Below the pieces are notes generated by a model that saw nothing but the letters and a program-made list of their open reading frames with translations, was not told the origin of the DNA and did no database searches. Positions 9,911 through 18,629 of a stretch of 41,218 bases of DNA are shown one piece after another. The translations under genes were made by a program, and so were the position numbers. Source of the stretch: an uncultured Pseudomonadota bacterium (GTDB lineage: Bacteria > Pseudomonadota > Gammaproteobacteria > Burkholderiales > CAIKXV01); assembly GCA_903831455.1 (NCBI GenBank), contig CAIKXV010000152.1, positions 1 to 41,218 of the forward strand, given 5' to 3'. Positions within the stretch are counted from its first letter, which is position 1, and every line of letters begins with the position of its first letter.

Positions 9911-10723
9911 TCAGCGCGGGTCGGCGTCCACTTCCTGCATGAAGGACAGCGCGGCCTCGGCGCATTCGCGCGCGTGGCTGACGGCGACGTGGTACGAGTC
10001 GCCCGGCAGCACCAGCAGCCGCGAGCGGGGGATCCTCCGCTGCCAGTCGCGCGTCTGCTCGACGTCGCCCAGCGCGCTGCCCTCGGTCGTGATCACCAGC
10101 GCCGGGCAGGCAATGCCCGGCAGTTCCCCGCTCACGTCGGCGTAGTTCACCGTCCGGTTGAAACCCACCATCGAGGACACCGGGGCGCGGCCCATGTACT
10201 GCGTCCACCAGTGCACGCCCTCCGCGGGGAAGCGGGCACCCAGGCGCCCCCCCATCGTGCGCTGCGCCCAGTGGCCAGTGCCGTGTCGCTCGAGTTCGGC
10301 GACGATCCGCTCGATCTGCTCGGCGCCGGGACGTCGCGCCTGCGGCGTGCCCGCCACCACGAGCGAACGCACCCGATCCGGTCGGCGGGCAGCGAACACG
10401 CGGGCGACCGTGCCGCCCACCTTCGCCCCGACCAGATGGAAGCGGTCGATACCGAGTGCGTCCATCACCGCGCAGCCATCGTCGACCAGTTCGTCCAGCG
10501 TCCAGGGGTGCTCGCGCGGCATCGGGGTCGAAGCCCCGTAGCCCCGCATGTCCGGGCACACCACGCGGTAGTGGCGCGCGAGCACCGGCACCCACGCGTA
10601 CCAGGCCTGGCTGCTCTCGGCGTTGCCATGCAGCATGAGCACCGAAGGCGGCTCGCGCCACGGGTCGGTGAAGTCGTCCACCCGATAGCACAGCGTGCAG
10701 CCCGGGCGCTCGAGCGCGAACAC
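9911..10723 (-). CDS. Alpha/beta hydrolase-fold protein with Lys in place of the nucleophile
   Basis: The 270-residue protein has a complete alpha/beta hydrolase layout: oxyanion LMLHGNAESS (29-38), DMRGYGAS (58-65), lid region with WAQRTMGGRLGARFP, and a C-terminal His in GDSYHVAVSHARECA. The nucleophile elbow, normally G-x-S-x-G, reads G99-A-K101-V-G103, so Lys stands where Ser, Asp or Cys would be. That speaks against ordinary esterase chemistry; lyase, retro-Claisen or non-catalytic roles are possible. The GTG start at 10723 directly abuts the TGA of the PrpD-like gene upstream, so the two are probably translated together with the TctC receptor before them. Confidence 0.85.
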   Translation of the reverse strand: MFALERPGCTLCYRVDDFTDPWREPPSVLMLHGNAESSQAWYAWVPVLARHYRVVCPDMRGYGASTPMPREHPWTLDELVDDGCAVMDALGIDRFHLVGAKVGGTVARVFAARRPDRVRSLVVAGTPQARRPGAEQIERIVAELERHGTGHWAQRTMGGRLGARFPAEGVHWWTQYMGRAPVSSMVGFNRTVNYADVSGELPGIACPALVITTEGSALGDVEQTRDWQRRIPRSRLLVLPGDSYHVAVSHARECAEAALSFMQEVDADPR

Positions 10724-12142
10724 TCAGCGAGCCTCGCCCAGCCGGGCGAGAAGGTCGTCGACACCCGGCTGCGACTCGAGCGTGCATACCGACTCCAGCA
10801 ACGCCTCGAGGGCAGCAGGCTCGCAGCGCCGCGCCAGCTCGCGCGCGAAGCGGGCGCGGTGGTCGGGCAGCGCGAGGGGTCGGGACGCCGAGCCGGACGG
10901 CGCGGGGACGAACAGGCTCCACCGCTCGCCGGTACCCACCGCGAGCGTGACCCGGGCACCCACCGATTCGGCGGTGCTCGCCTGCTCGGCCTCGGGGTCG
11001 GGTTCGCAGACGATGCGCTTCGCGAGGTCACGCACGCGCGGGTCGGCGAGCGCCTCGTCGAAGTCGTCGAGCCCCAGTGCCACGCCCGCATCGGTCCAGC
11101 CACCCCGCACCAGCGCCATGGCCACGCAGAAGGGCAGGCTCATCTGGGCGGCCTGGAGGTCGCTCGGCGAACCGGAGGTCAACCGCCCCTGGATCACGGT
11201 CGGAATGCCCACGCGTACCTCGCTCAGGTCCTGCCAGCGCACCTCGTGGCGCGCGGCGAGCGTGGCCGCGGCTTCGATCGCCGAGAGCACCCGCGCGCTG
11301 CAGGCGTGGGGCTTCACGGCCGTCTCGAGCAGGCGCCAGCGCGACCCCAGCCCGTCGAGCGCGATCGAGAAATCGTGACCATCGGCATAGGCGCGCGCAT
11401 AGCCATCGCGTCCCTCGAGGATGTCGACCGGACCGTCGAAGCCCGCAGCCGCCAGTTGCGCTGCATGCACGCCTTCGCGTGCCGCATGGGCGGCGTGGAT
11501 GCGCTTGACCGTCGAGCCCGAGTGGTAGAACTGCGTGAGTCCGCCGCTGAACGACGCCGCGAGCCCGAGCGTTCCGGCGATGCGGGTCTCGCGATCGGCC
11601 CCGCGGGCGAGCAGGCTCGCGGCGGCCGCCGCCGCACCGAACACGCCGCAGGTGGCGGTGCTCTGGAAGCCGCGCCGGAAGTGCGTGGGCTGGATCGCCA
11701 GCGCGATGCGGATCATCGTCTCGTAGCCGGCGGCGATCGCCGCGATCACCTCGCGCCCGGTGGCGCCCGCCGCCTCGCCCACCGCCAGCGCCGCCGGGAT
11801 CACCACGCAGCCGGGGTGGAGCATGGCCCCCACGTGCACGTCGTCGGCATCCAGGCTGCCGGCGTAGGTGGCGTTGACGAAGGTCGCGCGCTCCGGATCG
11901 GTCCGACCGCCCCCGAACAGCACGGTCGACCGTTCCCGCCCCCCGAGATCGCGGGCCAGCGCGCGTGCCCATTCGCTCCACGGCGCGCGCTCGCCGAGCG
12001 AGGCGACACGCAGCGTGTCGAGCAGCGCGCCCTGGAGGTGCTCGCGCACCGATCGCGGCAACGACCCGCCGTCGAGCGTGGCGATGAAGCGCGCGAACTC
12101 GCGCGTGGGCTCGCGCTCCGGTGCCGTCGATCCCGAGGTCAT
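10724..12142 (-). CDS. MmgE/PrpD family protein, second copy
   Basis: The 472-residue protein belongs to the same family as the gene at 8506 but is clearly diverged. Recognisable segments are HLQGALLDTLRVASLG, NATYAGSLDADDVHVGAMLHPGCVVIPAALA, GVFGAAAAAASLL, STVKRIHAAHAAREGVHAAQLAAAGF and VKPHACSARVLSAIEA. The ATG at 12142 is fixed by its ATGA overlap with the preceding TctC gene. The frame continues upstream only as the shadow of that gene. The three-gene order receptor, PrpD-like, hydrolase suggests uptake and dehydration or isomerisation of a carboxylate. The substrate cannot be read from the sequence. Confidence 0.87.
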   Translation of the reverse strand: MTSGSTAPEREPTREFARFIATLDGGSLPRSVREHLQGALLDTLRVASLGERAPWSEWARALARDLGGRERSTVLFGGGRTDPERATFVNATYAGSLDADDVHVGAMLHPGCVVIPAALAVGEAAGATGREVIAAIAAGYETMIRIALAIQPTHFRRGFQSTATCGVFGAAAAAASLLARGADRETRIAGTLGLAASFSGGLTQFYHSGSTVKRIHAAHAAREGVHAAQLAAAGFDGPVDILEGRDGYARAYADGHDFSIALDGLGSRWRLLETAVKPHACSARVLSAIEAAATLAARHEVRWQDLSEVRVGIPTVIQGRLTSGSPSDLQAAQMSLPFCVAMALVRGGWTDAGVALGLDDFDEALADPRVRDLAKRIVCEPDPEAEQASTAESVGARVTLAVGTGERWSLFVPAPSGSASRPLALPDHRARFARELARRCEPAALEALLESVCTLESQPGVDDLLARLGEAR

Positions 12143-13107
12143 GGCGTCACTCCGGTGAGTCGCGCGCGGGCGATCACCCGCCCCCACTGCTCGAAGTCGG
12201 CGCGATGATGCGCCGCGAGCGCTGCGGCGGTACCGCCCGAGGGCGCGGCACCCTCCAGCGCCAGCGAGCGACGCATGTCCTCGGTCCCCAGCACTCGATT
12301 GGCCGCGACGTTGAGTGTTTCCACCACCGTACCCGGCAGCCCCGCGGGGCCGTAGAGACCCCACCACTGGCTGGATTCGAAGCCCGGCAGGCCGGCCTCG
12401 GCCACCGTGGGCAGTTCCGGCGCCGCCGCGATGCGCGTCGCGCTGGTCACCGCCAGCGCCCGCAACCGCCCCGCGCGAACCTGGCCGGATACGCTGGGAT
12501 AGGCGGCGAACAGCAGCGCCACGTTGCCGGCCACCGTGTCGACGACCGCGGGGGCCGCGCCCTTGTAGGGCACATGCAGCATGCGCACGCCGGCCCTCTG
12601 CGCGAACAATTCGCCGGTCAGGTGGCTCAACGTGCCGACGCCGTTCGAGGCGTAGGCCAGCGCGTCGGGCCGGGACCGGGCGAGCGCGACCAGCGCGCGC
12701 ACGTCTTTCGCCGGCACCGAGGGGTGCACCACCAGGACGTTGGGCGCGTGTCCCACCAGCACCACCGGCGTGAACGACTTCAGCACGTCGAACGAGGCGC
12801 GGCCCGACAGGTGGGGATTGATCGACAGGACGCTGGAGGAGGCGAACAGCAGGTGGTAGCCGTCGGCCGGCGCGCGCGCGATGTTCTCGGCCCCGATCGC
12901 GCCACCGGCACCGCCGCGGTTGTCCACCACCACCGGCTGTCCGATCGTCTCGGCCAGCCGACCGAGGAACTGCCGGGCGACGATGTCGGCCGCCCCCCCC
13001 GGGGGAAAGGGTACGACGGCGCGCAGCGCGCGCTCGGGCCAGCCTTGTGCGCCGGCCGGCGTGACCGCCAGCAGCGCCACCGCCAGCGCAACTCTGTGCA
13101 GACTCAT
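12139..13107 (-). CDS. TctC/Bug-type periplasmic solute receptor
   Basis: This family binds carboxylates or related small molecules in the periplasm; some members serve tripartite tricarboxylate transporters, others have no known membrane partner. The 322-residue protein has a signal peptide (MSLHRVALAVALLAVTPAGAQ), then RAVVPFPPGGAADIVAR, GQPVVVDNRGGAGGAIGAE, ADGYHLL, and the second-lobe motif HVPYKGAAPAVVD. The ATG at 13107 gives a proper signal sequence. The stop overlaps the PrpD-like start as ATGA, so this receptor probably supplies the substrate of the two enzymes behind it. Confidence 0.93.
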   Translation of the reverse strand: MSLHRVALAVALLAVTPAGAQGWPERALRAVVPFPPGGAADIVARQFLGRLAETIGQPVVVDNRGGAGGAIGAENIARAPADGYHLLFASSSVLSINPHLSGRASFDVLKSFTPVVLVGHAPNVLVVHPSVPAKDVRALVALARSRPDALAYASNGVGTLSHLTGELFAQRAGVRMLHVPYKGAAPAVVDTVAGNVALLFAAYPSVSGQVRAGRLRALAVTSATRIAAAPELPTVAEAGLPGFESSQWWGLYGPAGLPGTVVETLNVAANRVLGTEDMRRSLALEGAAPSGGTAAALAAHHRADFEQWGRVIARARLTGVTP

Positions 13108-13207
13108 GTGGGTATGCCTCGCCGAACGCGGGGATGCGGGCGCGTACGCCGTGTCGCGCGACCCGCCGCCCGCGCGGCAGGTACACGGCGACGTCGGGTC
13201 GACCGGC

Positions 13208-14242
13208 TCAGTTCGGTCGCAACCCGACCTGTCGGGCGACCTTGCCCCAGACCTGCATCTCGCGCCGGATGAACGCGGCGAACTCGGCCGGGGAGTCGCC
13301 CACCGGCAGCGCGCCCTGGGCGTTGAGCTTGTCGGCGAGTTCGGGGTCGCGGACGATGCGGGGAATCTCGCGACCGAGCCGGTCCAGTGCCGCGGCGGGG
13401 ATGTTCGCCGGCGCGAACACGCCGTACCACTCGTAGGTGTCATACCCGGCCAGGCCCGATTCGGAGAAGGTGGGGATGTCCGGTGTTCCCGGCGAGCGGC
13501 GCGCCGCGGTGGTGGCGATCGCGCGCATGCGCCCTGCCTTCACGTGGGGCATCAGGCCGGGCGGCCCGGCGACCAGCATCTGGATGTTGCCCCCGGCAAG
13601 ATCGGCGATCGCCGGCGCACCGCCCTTGTAGGGGATGTAGGCCACGTCGATACCCGCCATCACCTTCAGCATCTCGATGGACAGGTGGCCGGAGGTCAGC
13701 GGGCCCGGCGCGCCGTAATTGAGCGCCCCCGGCCGCGATTTCGCGTAGGCGATGAGTTCCTTGAGGGTGGTCGCCGGCACCGAGGGGTGGACGACGAGCA
13801 GCCCGGGCACGATCACCATGTTCGACACCGGCGTGAAGTCGCGCAGCGTGTCGTAGGGCAGGTTCTTCATCACGTACGGATTGACCACGTGCGGGGTGAG
13901 CAGCGTGCCCACGGTATGGCCGTCGGGTGCCGCGCGCGCGATGATTTCCGTGGCGATCACGAAGGCGCCGCCCGGCCGGTTGTCGACGAGAACGGGTTGC
14001 GCCAGCGCCTCGGAGAGTCGCTGCGCGACGAGGCGGGAGATCAGGTCGTTCGTGCTGCCGGGCGGCACCGCGACGATCCAGCGCAGGGCCCGGGTCGGAT
14101 ACGGCGCGGCCTGCTGCGCCTGTGCATCGAGCCCGGCTGCGCCGAGCACCGCGGCCAGCACCCCCCCGAGCAGCGCGCGCACGCCGCGATGGCGGCAATC
14201 GGAACCCGTGCCCCCCGGCTGCGGGCGTTTCGGTTGCGGCAT
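13208..14242 (-). CDS. TctC/Bug-type periplasmic solute receptor
   Basis: The 344-residue protein has a long N-region followed by a hydrophobic signal segment (VRALLGGVLAAVLGAAGLDAQAQ), then RWIVAVPPGSTNDLISRLVAQ, AQPVLVDNRPGGAF, YIPYKGGAPAIADLAGG and TYEWYGVFAPANIP. AAGGAGGAG lies about 6 nt before the ATG at 14242. The ligand loop reads PPGSTND where most paralogues here have PPGG or APGG, which may reflect a different ligand. It lies 100 bp before the next receptor gene on the same strand and is divergent from the CinA-like gene. Confidence 0.93.
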   Translation of the reverse strand: MPQPKRPQPGGTGSDCRHRGVRALLGGVLAAVLGAAGLDAQAQQAAPYPTRALRWIVAVPPGSTNDLISRLVAQRLSEALAQPVLVDNRPGGAFVIATEIIARAAPDGHTVGTLLTPHVVNPYVMKNLPYDTLRDFTPVSNMVIVPGLLVVHPSVPATTLKELIAYAKSRPGALNYGAPGPLTSGHLSIEMLKVMAGIDVAYIPYKGGAPAIADLAGGNIQMLVAGPPGLMPHVKAGRMRAIATTAARRSPGTPDIPTFSESGLAGYDTYEWYGVFAPANIPAAALDRLGREIPRIVRDPELADKLNAQGALPVGDSPAEFAAFIRREMQVWGKVARQVGLRPN

Positions 14243-14502
14243 GGCTGTCTCCTCCTTCACCTGCCCGTGTTGTTTCCGGCAGACTACGCGAATGCACCTC
14301 TCCAGTCGACCGTCGGCCCCCGACCGCCTCGCCGCGCGGGAAGTCCGCGCGCACGCCTGCGGCCCGCGCGATCGCGAGCGTGCGCCGGCGGTGTCCGGGT
14401 CCCGGGCGCCCGCGACGCGGCGGCGCGAATCCGGCGTCACCCATGCCCGCGCGCACGCCCGCCGCCTTCGTGGCGGCCCCCCTCGCGCCGGAGGTGGCGA
14501 CC

Positions 14503-14991
14503 ATGCGTGAACTCCTGCCGCTCGCGTCCCGCGCCGGGGTCCTTCTGGCCGCGCGCCGGGAGACGGTTGCCGTCGCCGAGTCGGCGGCCGGGGGGCTGAT
14601 CAGCGCGACGATCCTCGCCGTACCCGGCGCCTCGGCCTGGTATCGCGGCGGGTGGGTCATGTATACCCGGGACGTGCTGCTCTCGCTGCGCGACATCGAC
14701 CAGGGCACGCTGCGCGGCCTGCGCGCGGCCACCGAGCCGTATGCCGCCTTCTGCGCGCGTACCGCGCACGACCGACTGCAGGCGAACTGGGGGCTGGCCG
14801 AGACCGGCGCCGCCGGCCCCACCGGCAATCGCTACGGCGACCCGGCGGGCCACGCCTGCGTCGCGGTGCACGGGGCGGTCGAACGCCACCGCACGATCGC
14901 CACCGGCAGCAGCGACCGGGTCGAGAACATGCACGCGTTCGCCTCTGCAGCACTGCTGCTGCTGATCGACACCCTCGAGAACATCCGATAA
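14503..14991 (+). CDS. CinA C-terminal domain protein (nicotinamide-nucleotide amidohydrolase-like)
   Basis: Stand-alone CinA-C proteins (PncC) deamidate nicotinamide mononucleotide in NAD salvage. The 162-residue protein is the usual size and keeps the order of family motifs: VAVAESAAGGLISATILAVPGAS (here AESAAGG where PncC has AESCTGG), YRGGWVMY, and AETGAAGPTG in the position of SGIAGPGG. The Ser of the AES motif (Ser27) is kept. The start at 14503 is chosen for GGAGGT 7 nt upstream; an in-frame ATG at 14443 lacks one. The altered motifs suggest a divergent subfamily whose substrate may differ. Confidence 0.8.
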   Translation: MRELLPLASRAGVLLAARRETVAVAESAAGGLISATILAVPGASAWYRGGWVMYTRDVLLSLRDIDQGTLRGLRAATEPYAAFCARTAHDRLQANWGLAETGAAGPTGNRYGDPAGHACVAVHGAVERHRTIATGSSDRVENMHAFASAALLLLIDTLENIR

Positions 14992-15016
14992 CGACACACC
15001 ACCCGGAGGACACCCG

Positions 15017-16060
15017 ATGAGCATCGATACCCATCGCAGACGCGCACTTGCCGGCCTTGCGGCCCTCGGCAGCACCGGGCTGCTCGCCGGTTGCGAGACC
15101 ACCGGCACTAGCGCCGCGGCCGGCACCGACCCTGCGCGGCCACACCGGATCGACGTCCACCACCACATGGTCGCGCCCAGCTACGCGGCCGACCTGCTCA
15201 AGAACAGCGGAATCCGCACCGTGCGCTGGTCGCCGCAGCAGTCGCTCGAGGACATGGATCGAAGCGGCATCGCCCTGTCGCTCACCTCGCTCGTCCAGCC
15301 CGCGGTGTGGTTCGGTGACGTCGCCCGCGGGCGGCGCCTCGCGCGCGAGAGCAACGAGTACGCGGCCACGCTCGCGCGCGACTACCCCGGGCGCTTCGGC
15401 ACCTTCGCGACCCTGCCGCTGCCCGACACCGAAGGCAGCCTGGCCGAGATCGCCTACGTGCTCGACGTGCTGAAGGTCGAGGGCTTCTGCCTGATGACCA
15501 GCTACAACGGGCGCTATCTCGGCGATCCGGCGTTCTGGCCTGTCTACGAGGAACTGAACCGGCGCAAGGCGGTGATCTACACCCATCCGCTGACCGCCGC
15601 CTGCTGCCGCAACGTCGTGCCCGGGCTGCCGGATTCGGCGATCGAGTACGCGACCGATACCACCCGAACCCTCGCCTCGGTGATGTTCACCGGCGCTGCG
15701 GCCCGCTTCCCGGACATCCGCTGGATCTGGTCGCACAGCGGCGGTACCGCACCGTTCCTGCTGTCGCGGTTCATCCGAGAGGAGCAGTTCCAGAAGGACA
15801 TCAAGCCGCGGCTGCCCAACGGCGTGCGCCATGAACTCGCGAAGTTCTACTACGACATGGCGCAGGGCAACCATCCCGGCGCGCTCGACGCGCTCGCGCG
15901 CGTGGCGCCGGTGTCGCAGTACCTGTACGGCACCGACTTCCCCTACCGGCTGGGCAAGGAGGTCAACGACGCGCTGGCCGCCTATCCGTTCACGGCCGCC
16001 CAGCGGCGGGCGATCGACCGCGACAACGCGCTGCGGCTGATGCCCACGCTGAAGGCCTGA
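15017..16060 (+). CDS. Amidohydrolase-2 (ACMSD-like) family protein with Tat/lipoprotein-type signal
   Basis: The family includes metal-dependent decarboxylases such as ACMSD, gamma-resorcylate and 6-methylsalicylate decarboxylases, and some lactonases. The 347-residue protein shows metal-ligand motifs: DVHHHM (His48/His50), TYTHP-type IYTHPLT, WSHSGGTAPF and YGTDFPYR with the catalytic Asp. Unusually, the N-terminus carries RRRAL (7-11), a hydrophobic stretch and a lipobox LLAGC (Cys26), so it may be exported by Tat and lipid-anchored. GGAGG stands 7 nt before the ATG. It is followed 28 bp later by an oxidoreductase and then a second amidohydrolase, probably one operon. Confidence 0.88.
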   Translation: MSIDTHRRRALAGLAALGSTGLLAGCETTGTSAAAGTDPARPHRIDVHHHMVAPSYAADLLKNSGIRTVRWSPQQSLEDMDRSGIALSLTSLVQPAVWFGDVARGRRLARESNEYAATLARDYPGRFGTFATLPLPDTEGSLAEIAYVLDVLKVEGFCLMTSYNGRYLGDPAFWPVYEELNRRKAVIYTHPLTAACCRNVVPGLPDSAIEYATDTTRTLASVMFTGAAARFPDIRWIWSHSGGTAPFLLSRFIREEQFQKDIKPRLPNGVRHELAKFYYDMAQGNHPGALDALARVAPVSQYLYGTDFPYRLGKEVNDALAAYPFTAAQRRAIDRDNALRLMPTLKA

Positions 16061-16088
16061 CCGCCACCCCGAGCGAAGGAAGTCCACG

Positions 16089-17066
16089 ATGAAGTCGTGC
16101 TGGATCGTCACCCGCGACCACGAGGCGGTGCTGGAGTACCGGGACGTGCCGGTACCCGACCCGCGTCCCGGCGAACTCGTGCTGCGCGTGCAGGCCTCCG
16201 CGCTCAACCGCGGCGAGATCGTCGTCGGCGGAGCCGTGCACGGCGGCCCGGAGAAGATCGGCGGCAACGAGGCCTCGGGGGTCGTCCATGCGGTCGGCGA
16301 GGGCGTCGCCGGCTGGAAGGTCGGCGACCGGGTCTTCGGCCGCTGCCGCGGTGGCTTCGCCGAGTACGCGGTGATGGATGCCGCGCAGGCGATGCCGATG
16401 CCCTCGCGTCTGGGCTGGCAGCAGGCGGCCGCGATCCCGATCTCCTACATCACCGCCTACGAGATGCTGTACCCGCCGTGGGGCAGCCTCGCCCCGGGCG
16501 AATGGCTGCTGGTGACCGGCGTGTCGGCCGGCGCCGGCGTGGCCAGCGTGCAACTCGCCAAGCTGCTCGGCGCACGCACCATCGGCACCTCGGGATCGCA
16601 GGCGAAGCTCGATCGCATCGTGCCCCTGGGCCTCGATGTGGCCATCGCCACCCGCGGCGCCGACTTCGCCGCCCGGGTCATGGAAGCCACCGGAGGCCAC
16701 GGCGCGGACGTGGCGGTCAACCTCGTCGGCGGCACGCAGTTCGCCGAATGCATCCGCTGCCTCGCGCGCAAGGGTCGGTTGTGCGTGGTCGGCTACGTGG
16801 ACGGCTCGCTGCGCGCCGAGATCGATCTCGGCGCGGTGCACGCGAAGCGGCTGCAGGTCTACGGCATCTCCAACGCGCAGCTCCCCGCCTCGGAGAAGGC
16901 CGCCGCAGCCGCGGGCTTCGCGCGCGACGTGCTGCCTGCCTTCGTCGACGGTCGCCTCGACCCGGTGGTCGACCGCGTGTTCGGCTTCGACCGGATTCCC
17001 GAGGCCAAGGCCTGCATGGATTCCAGCGCGATGGTGGGCAAGATCGTCGTCACGCTCGAAGGATGA
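16089..17066 (+). CDS. Zinc-independent MDR oxidoreductase (quinone oxidoreductase-like)
   Basis: The 325-residue protein is a medium-chain reductase of the NADPH:quinone oxidoreductase branch. Seen: a GroES-like domain with VPVPDPRPGELVLRVQASALNRGE, GNEASGVVHAVGEGV and KVGDRVFG, and a Rossmann domain with LLVTGVSAGAGVASVQLAK (AxxGxVG-like) and a late GKIVVTLE. The Cys/His catalytic-zinc ligands of alcohol dehydrogenases are missing. AAGGAAG precedes the ATG. Its stop overlaps the ATG of the next amidohydrolase as ATGA, indicating translational coupling. The substrate is unknown; it may act on an enone or quinone from the same pathway. Confidence 0.9.
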   Translation: MKSCWIVTRDHEAVLEYRDVPVPDPRPGELVLRVQASALNRGEIVVGGAVHGGPEKIGGNEASGVVHAVGEGVAGWKVGDRVFGRCRGGFAEYAVMDAAQAMPMPSRLGWQQAAAIPISYITAYEMLYPPWGSLAPGEWLLVTGVSAGAGVASVQLAKLLGARTIGTSGSQAKLDRIVPLGLDVAIATRGADFAARVMEATGGHGADVAVNLVGGTQFAECIRCLARKGRLCVVGYVDGSLRAEIDLGAVHAKRLQVYGISNAQLPASEKAAAAAGFARDVLPAFVDGRLDPVVDRVFGFDRIPEAKACMDSSAMVGKIVVTLEG

Positions 17067-18496
17067 CGCGGCAGCGCCACAGTCCTGCGGCCGTGACCGC
17101 GGCCGGCGCGATGTCGCCCCAGGCCGCGCAGCCGGTCGACCTGCTGGTCACCGGCGCCACGGTGCTGACCTTCGACGAGGCGAACACCACGCTCTCCGAT
17201 GCGGCGATCGCCGTCGCGGGACAACGGATCGTCTGGATCGGTTCGTCTCGCGAGGCCGCTCGCCGCTACGCCGCCACCACCAGGCTCGATGCCCGCGGGC
17301 AGGTCGTGATGCCCGGCCTCACCGACTGCCACACCCATACCGCCCAGCAGTTCCTGCGCGGCAAGCTGGTGCAGCTGTCGCGCCGCGGGCGCCTGCGAAT
17401 GCCACCCTGGCGGCATTACTACCTGCCGTACGAGGCCATGCTCACCGAGGAGGACATCCGGCAGTCGGGGCTGTGCGCCTACCTCGCGATGGTGAGCGTG
17501 GGCACGACCTGTTTCCTGGAGGCGGGTGGACCGCACCCGGATGCGATGGGCGAGGCGGCCGATGCCGTGGGGATTCGAGGGGTGGTGGCCTGGTCGACGA
17601 TCGACGCCGACGACACGGTGCCGCCTTCGATGCGAACCACCCGACGCACCGCGCTGCGGCGAACCGAGGCGCTGATGCGTCGGTGGTCGTCCCATCCACG
17701 GGTACGGGCATGGCCGGCCCTGCGCCAGATCATGGTCTGCAGCGAAGCCCTGCAGCGCGAGATGATGGCGTTGACGAAGGCGCATGGCGCACGCCTGCAT
17801 ACCCATCTGGCCGAAGGCGCCTACGAGGTCGACTACGCGCTCGCGCGCTGGGGCATGCGCCCGGCGGAGTACCTCGACTCGCTCGCCGTACTCGGGCCGG
17901 AGCTGCTGGCGGCGCACTCGGTCCTGCTGTCGGTCGAGGAGATGGAACGCTACGTGGACCGCGGCGTGTCGGTCGCGCACTGCGCGTTCAACAACTACCA
18001 CGTCGGCGTCCCTCGACTGCTCGAGATGATCCGCCGGGGCGTACCGGTAGGCATGGGCACCGACGGCGCAGGCGCATGGGGTCCGCTCGACCTGTTCCAG
18101 GTGGCCCACGCCGCGCGCATCGGCCTGCAGCTCGTCCACGGGACGCCCAATCATTATCGGGGCGTGATCTCCAGCGAGGAACTGCTGGCGATCGCGGTGC
18201 GCGGAGGTGCGAAGGTCGCCGGGCTCGAGGGAGAGACCGGTGTACTCGCCCCTGGAAGACTGGCCGACTTCATCGTGGTCGACGTGGACGCCCACGACCA
18301 GTACCCCTGCCACGATCCGCTGTTCGCAGTCGCCAGCAACACCACCGGCGCACAGGTGCGCAGCGTGGTCATCGACGGTCGGCTCGTGATGCGCGATCGC
18401 GAGTTCCTGACCGTCGATGCGAAGGCCGTCCGCGCCGGACTCGACCACCACCTCGAGGGCCTGATGCGGCGCTACGACGTGGCCCTGCGCAGCTGA
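17063..18496 (+). CDS. Amidohydrolase (cytosine deaminase / TrzN-AtzB-like superfamily)
   Basis: The 477-residue protein has the composite beta-sandwich and TIM-barrel layout of subtype III amidohydrolases: VDLLVTGATVLTFD and PGRLADFIVVDVD frame the barrel. Metal and catalytic motifs are LTDCHTHT (His90/His92), LHTHLAEG, AAHSVLLS and MGTDGAG. These enzymes remove amino or chloro groups from triazines, guanine, cytosine or related rings. The ATG at 17063 overlaps the preceding stop; an ATG at 17111 would drop a 16-residue lead. Four residues from the metal motifs are intact, so it should be active, but the substrate cannot be named. Confidence 0.88.
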   Translation: MTRQRHSPAAVTAAGAMSPQAAQPVDLLVTGATVLTFDEANTTLSDAAIAVAGQRIVWIGSSREAARRYAATTRLDARGQVVMPGLTDCHTHTAQQFLRGKLVQLSRRGRLRMPPWRHYYLPYEAMLTEEDIRQSGLCAYLAMVSVGTTCFLEAGGPHPDAMGEAADAVGIRGVVAWSTIDADDTVPPSMRTTRRTALRRTEALMRRWSSHPRVRAWPALRQIMVCSEALQREMMALTKAHGARLHTHLAEGAYEVDYALARWGMRPAEYLDSLAVLGPELLAAHSVLLSVEEMERYVDRGVSVAHCAFNNYHVGVPRLLEMIRRGVPVGMGTDGAGAWGPLDLFQVAHAARIGLQLVHGTPNHYRGVISSEELLAIAVRGGAKVAGLEGETGVLAPGRLADFIVVDVDAHDQYPCHDPLFAVASNTTGAQVRSVVIDGRLVMRDREFLTVDAKAVRAGLDHHLEGLMRRYDVALRS

Positions 18497-18629
18497 GTCG
18501 GCACCGGCACGCCCACCCGCATCGGGCCCGACCGCGGGCCGCGGCGGGCACGCGGCTTGCATGCGCCCGCGGGGCGCGGGTGTCGGTCCGCGCGGGTATG
18601 CTCATCAGGATCCTGTCAGGAGAATCGTC

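Noticed and set aside
8506-12142. Propionate 2-methylcitrate cycle operon
   Set aside because: Two PrpD-like proteins are present, but no methylcitrate synthase, PrpB, AcnD or PrpF is linked to them.
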